The notes under the pieces are model-generated. The model searched no databases. It saw only the letters and a program-made list of their open reading frames with translations, and had not been told where the DNA came from. A program made the position numbers and the translations under genes. A stretch of 35,895 bases of DNA. Source: Nitrospirota bacterium (lineage in GTDB: Bacteria > Nitrospirota > Nitrospiria > Nitrospirales > Nitrospiraceae). The stretch spans positions 7,501 through 43,395 of the forward strand of contig JAPLLG010000011.1 of assembly GCA_026387665.1 (NCBI GenBank), written 5' to 3'. Below, in pieces: positions 35,230 through 35,895 of this stretch (position 1 is the stretch's first letter; each line of letters starts with the position of its first letter).

Positions 35230-35895
35230 TCAGATCGCTTCTCGTTTCGTTTCCTCTGGCCCGGCGCTACGCCAGGTTGGAATATTCTCGGCTGCCTCAT
35301 CCTGCCAGGAAGTCACATCGACCTCCTCCACGGCCGGCTCGATCGTGTCTTCCCACAAGAGCTGCCGCTCCTGATCATTGAACATCTGGACGCGAAACTC
35401 GATCTGCCTGGATGGAGCCGCTGGCTCCTCTGTTTGGCCAATGGCCGCTCTGCTGATTCGTTCTGCCTTGGCCAGCCGACCGGCTCCGGAGAACTGATCG
35501 GTCCACACAAGCTGTCCGGTGGCCGGATCGACGGCACGGAGTGCAAACTGTGGCTCTCCCTCTACGACGCTTCGGCTACGGGTCCTGGTCACCAGCGCCT
35601 GAGGCGTCAGCTGGGCCACAACCCGGTGAGTGGTACTAGACTCTTGATTGCTGGCACTGAGATTCAGAAAACCTTCCCAGAGAAACTTACCCGTCGCCGC
35701 GTCATAGACGCGGAGCTTGAACGAAGACAGTCCGTCAGTCCCAGGGCCAGCCCCGCCGGCAAAGACCCGCTCACTCGGTTGACGCTCCCCTGCCGCTGCG
35801 TCCTCTCGCACGTTCAACTCATAGGTTTCCTCGGACAGGATCGCGCCGTTCTCGGCATCATAGGTTTTCACGGTAATTGAGGACGTCTCCGCATT
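35230..35895 (-). CDS. Hypothetical protein, N-terminus beyond the window
   Basis: At least 221 residues; the frame stays open through the right edge, so the true start is not in the window. The visible part has two similar blocks: SFKLRVYDAATGKFLWEGFL and QFALRAVDPATGQLVWTDQF. A further block begins QIEFRVQMFNDQERQLLWED, and the partial block ITVKTYDAENGAILSEETYE lies at the edge. These look like beta-hairpin units in which a strand, a turn with Asp and a strand with Trp alternate, somewhat like PQQ/YWTD-type blades. I do not recognise the protein. It is convergent with the metallopeptidase gene, with 32 nt between the stops. Confidence 0.7.
   Translation of the reverse strand, partial: NAETSSITVKTYDAENGAILSEETYELNVREDAAAGERQPSERVFAGGAGPGTDGLSSFKLRVYDAATGKFLWEGFLNLSASNQESSTTHRVVAQLTPQALVTRTRSRSVVEGEPQFALRAVDPATGQLVWTDQFSGAGRLAKAERISRAAIGQTEEPAAPSRQIEFRVQMFNDQERQLLWEDTIEPAVEEVDVTSWQDEAAENIPTWRSAGPEETKREAI

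Overview
The window looks like chromosomal DNA of a Nitrospira-type bacterium (phylum Nitrospirota). This is an inference from the moderately GC-rich composition, the style of the proteins (NHL-repeat protein, single-domain cupredoxin, Lys/Ala-rich histone-like protein) and the many dispersed palindromic repeats. No rRNA, tRNA, CRISPR array, integrase or intact insertion sequence was seen.

Layout. 1-776 has no convincing gene. 777-3331 holds a Tat-exported sulfite-oxidase-family molybdoenzyme, a BrnT/BrnA toxin-antitoxin pair with a readable promoter and operator, and a small PIN-like gene pair. 3519-6582 holds a lipoprotein, an RluE-type pseudouridine synthase and an exported trypsin/PDZ protease. 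6587-14373 is a minus-strand housekeeping run read guaB, guaA, rluB, aspS, aroC and an ABC ATPase, with short overlaps in its second half. 14414-17401 encodes a 995-residue protein with two six-repeat NHL propellers. 17973-19657 is scpA-scpB. 19701-25503 holds a pentapeptide-like protein, an exported ATPase-less Lon-type peptidase, a hypothetical protein, a histone-like protein, a cupredoxin and a PqqD-like/methyltransferase fusion. 25562-29292 is an accessory zone: a nucleotidyltransferase pair, a DUF2971 protein and an adenine/adenosine deaminase. 29370-33420 is ppx/gppA, a coiled-coil protein and recG. 33767-35197 is a TPR metallopeptidase, and a gene truncated by the right edge ends the window.

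The intergenic spaces are the most unusual part. (1) A hairpin-core family, here called H (four loci), has a conserved core of about 47 nt. Its stem differs between copies by compensatory changes, and it is flanked by arms that are specific to each copy but complementary to each other. In two loci one element sits inside the apical loop of another. (2) A family of about 122 bp, P1 (five copies), begins and ends with CAGGATGCT / AGCATCCTG and tends to abut stop codons. Two copies have another repeat inserted in their middle. (3) Two further inverted-repeat families (F2, F3) and one 182-bp hairpin (P2) fill other gaps.

The accessory zone is layered. Diverged 3' ends of the flanking methyltransferase gene (26372-26453) and of the flanking ppx gene (28059-28180) lie inside it, each in the orientation of its full-length partner. 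The inner block therefore resembles the methyltransferase/ppx convergent junction of a related genome embedded in this one. No integrase is present to explain it. The hairpin-core family and this layered junction are the best candidates for something undescribed.
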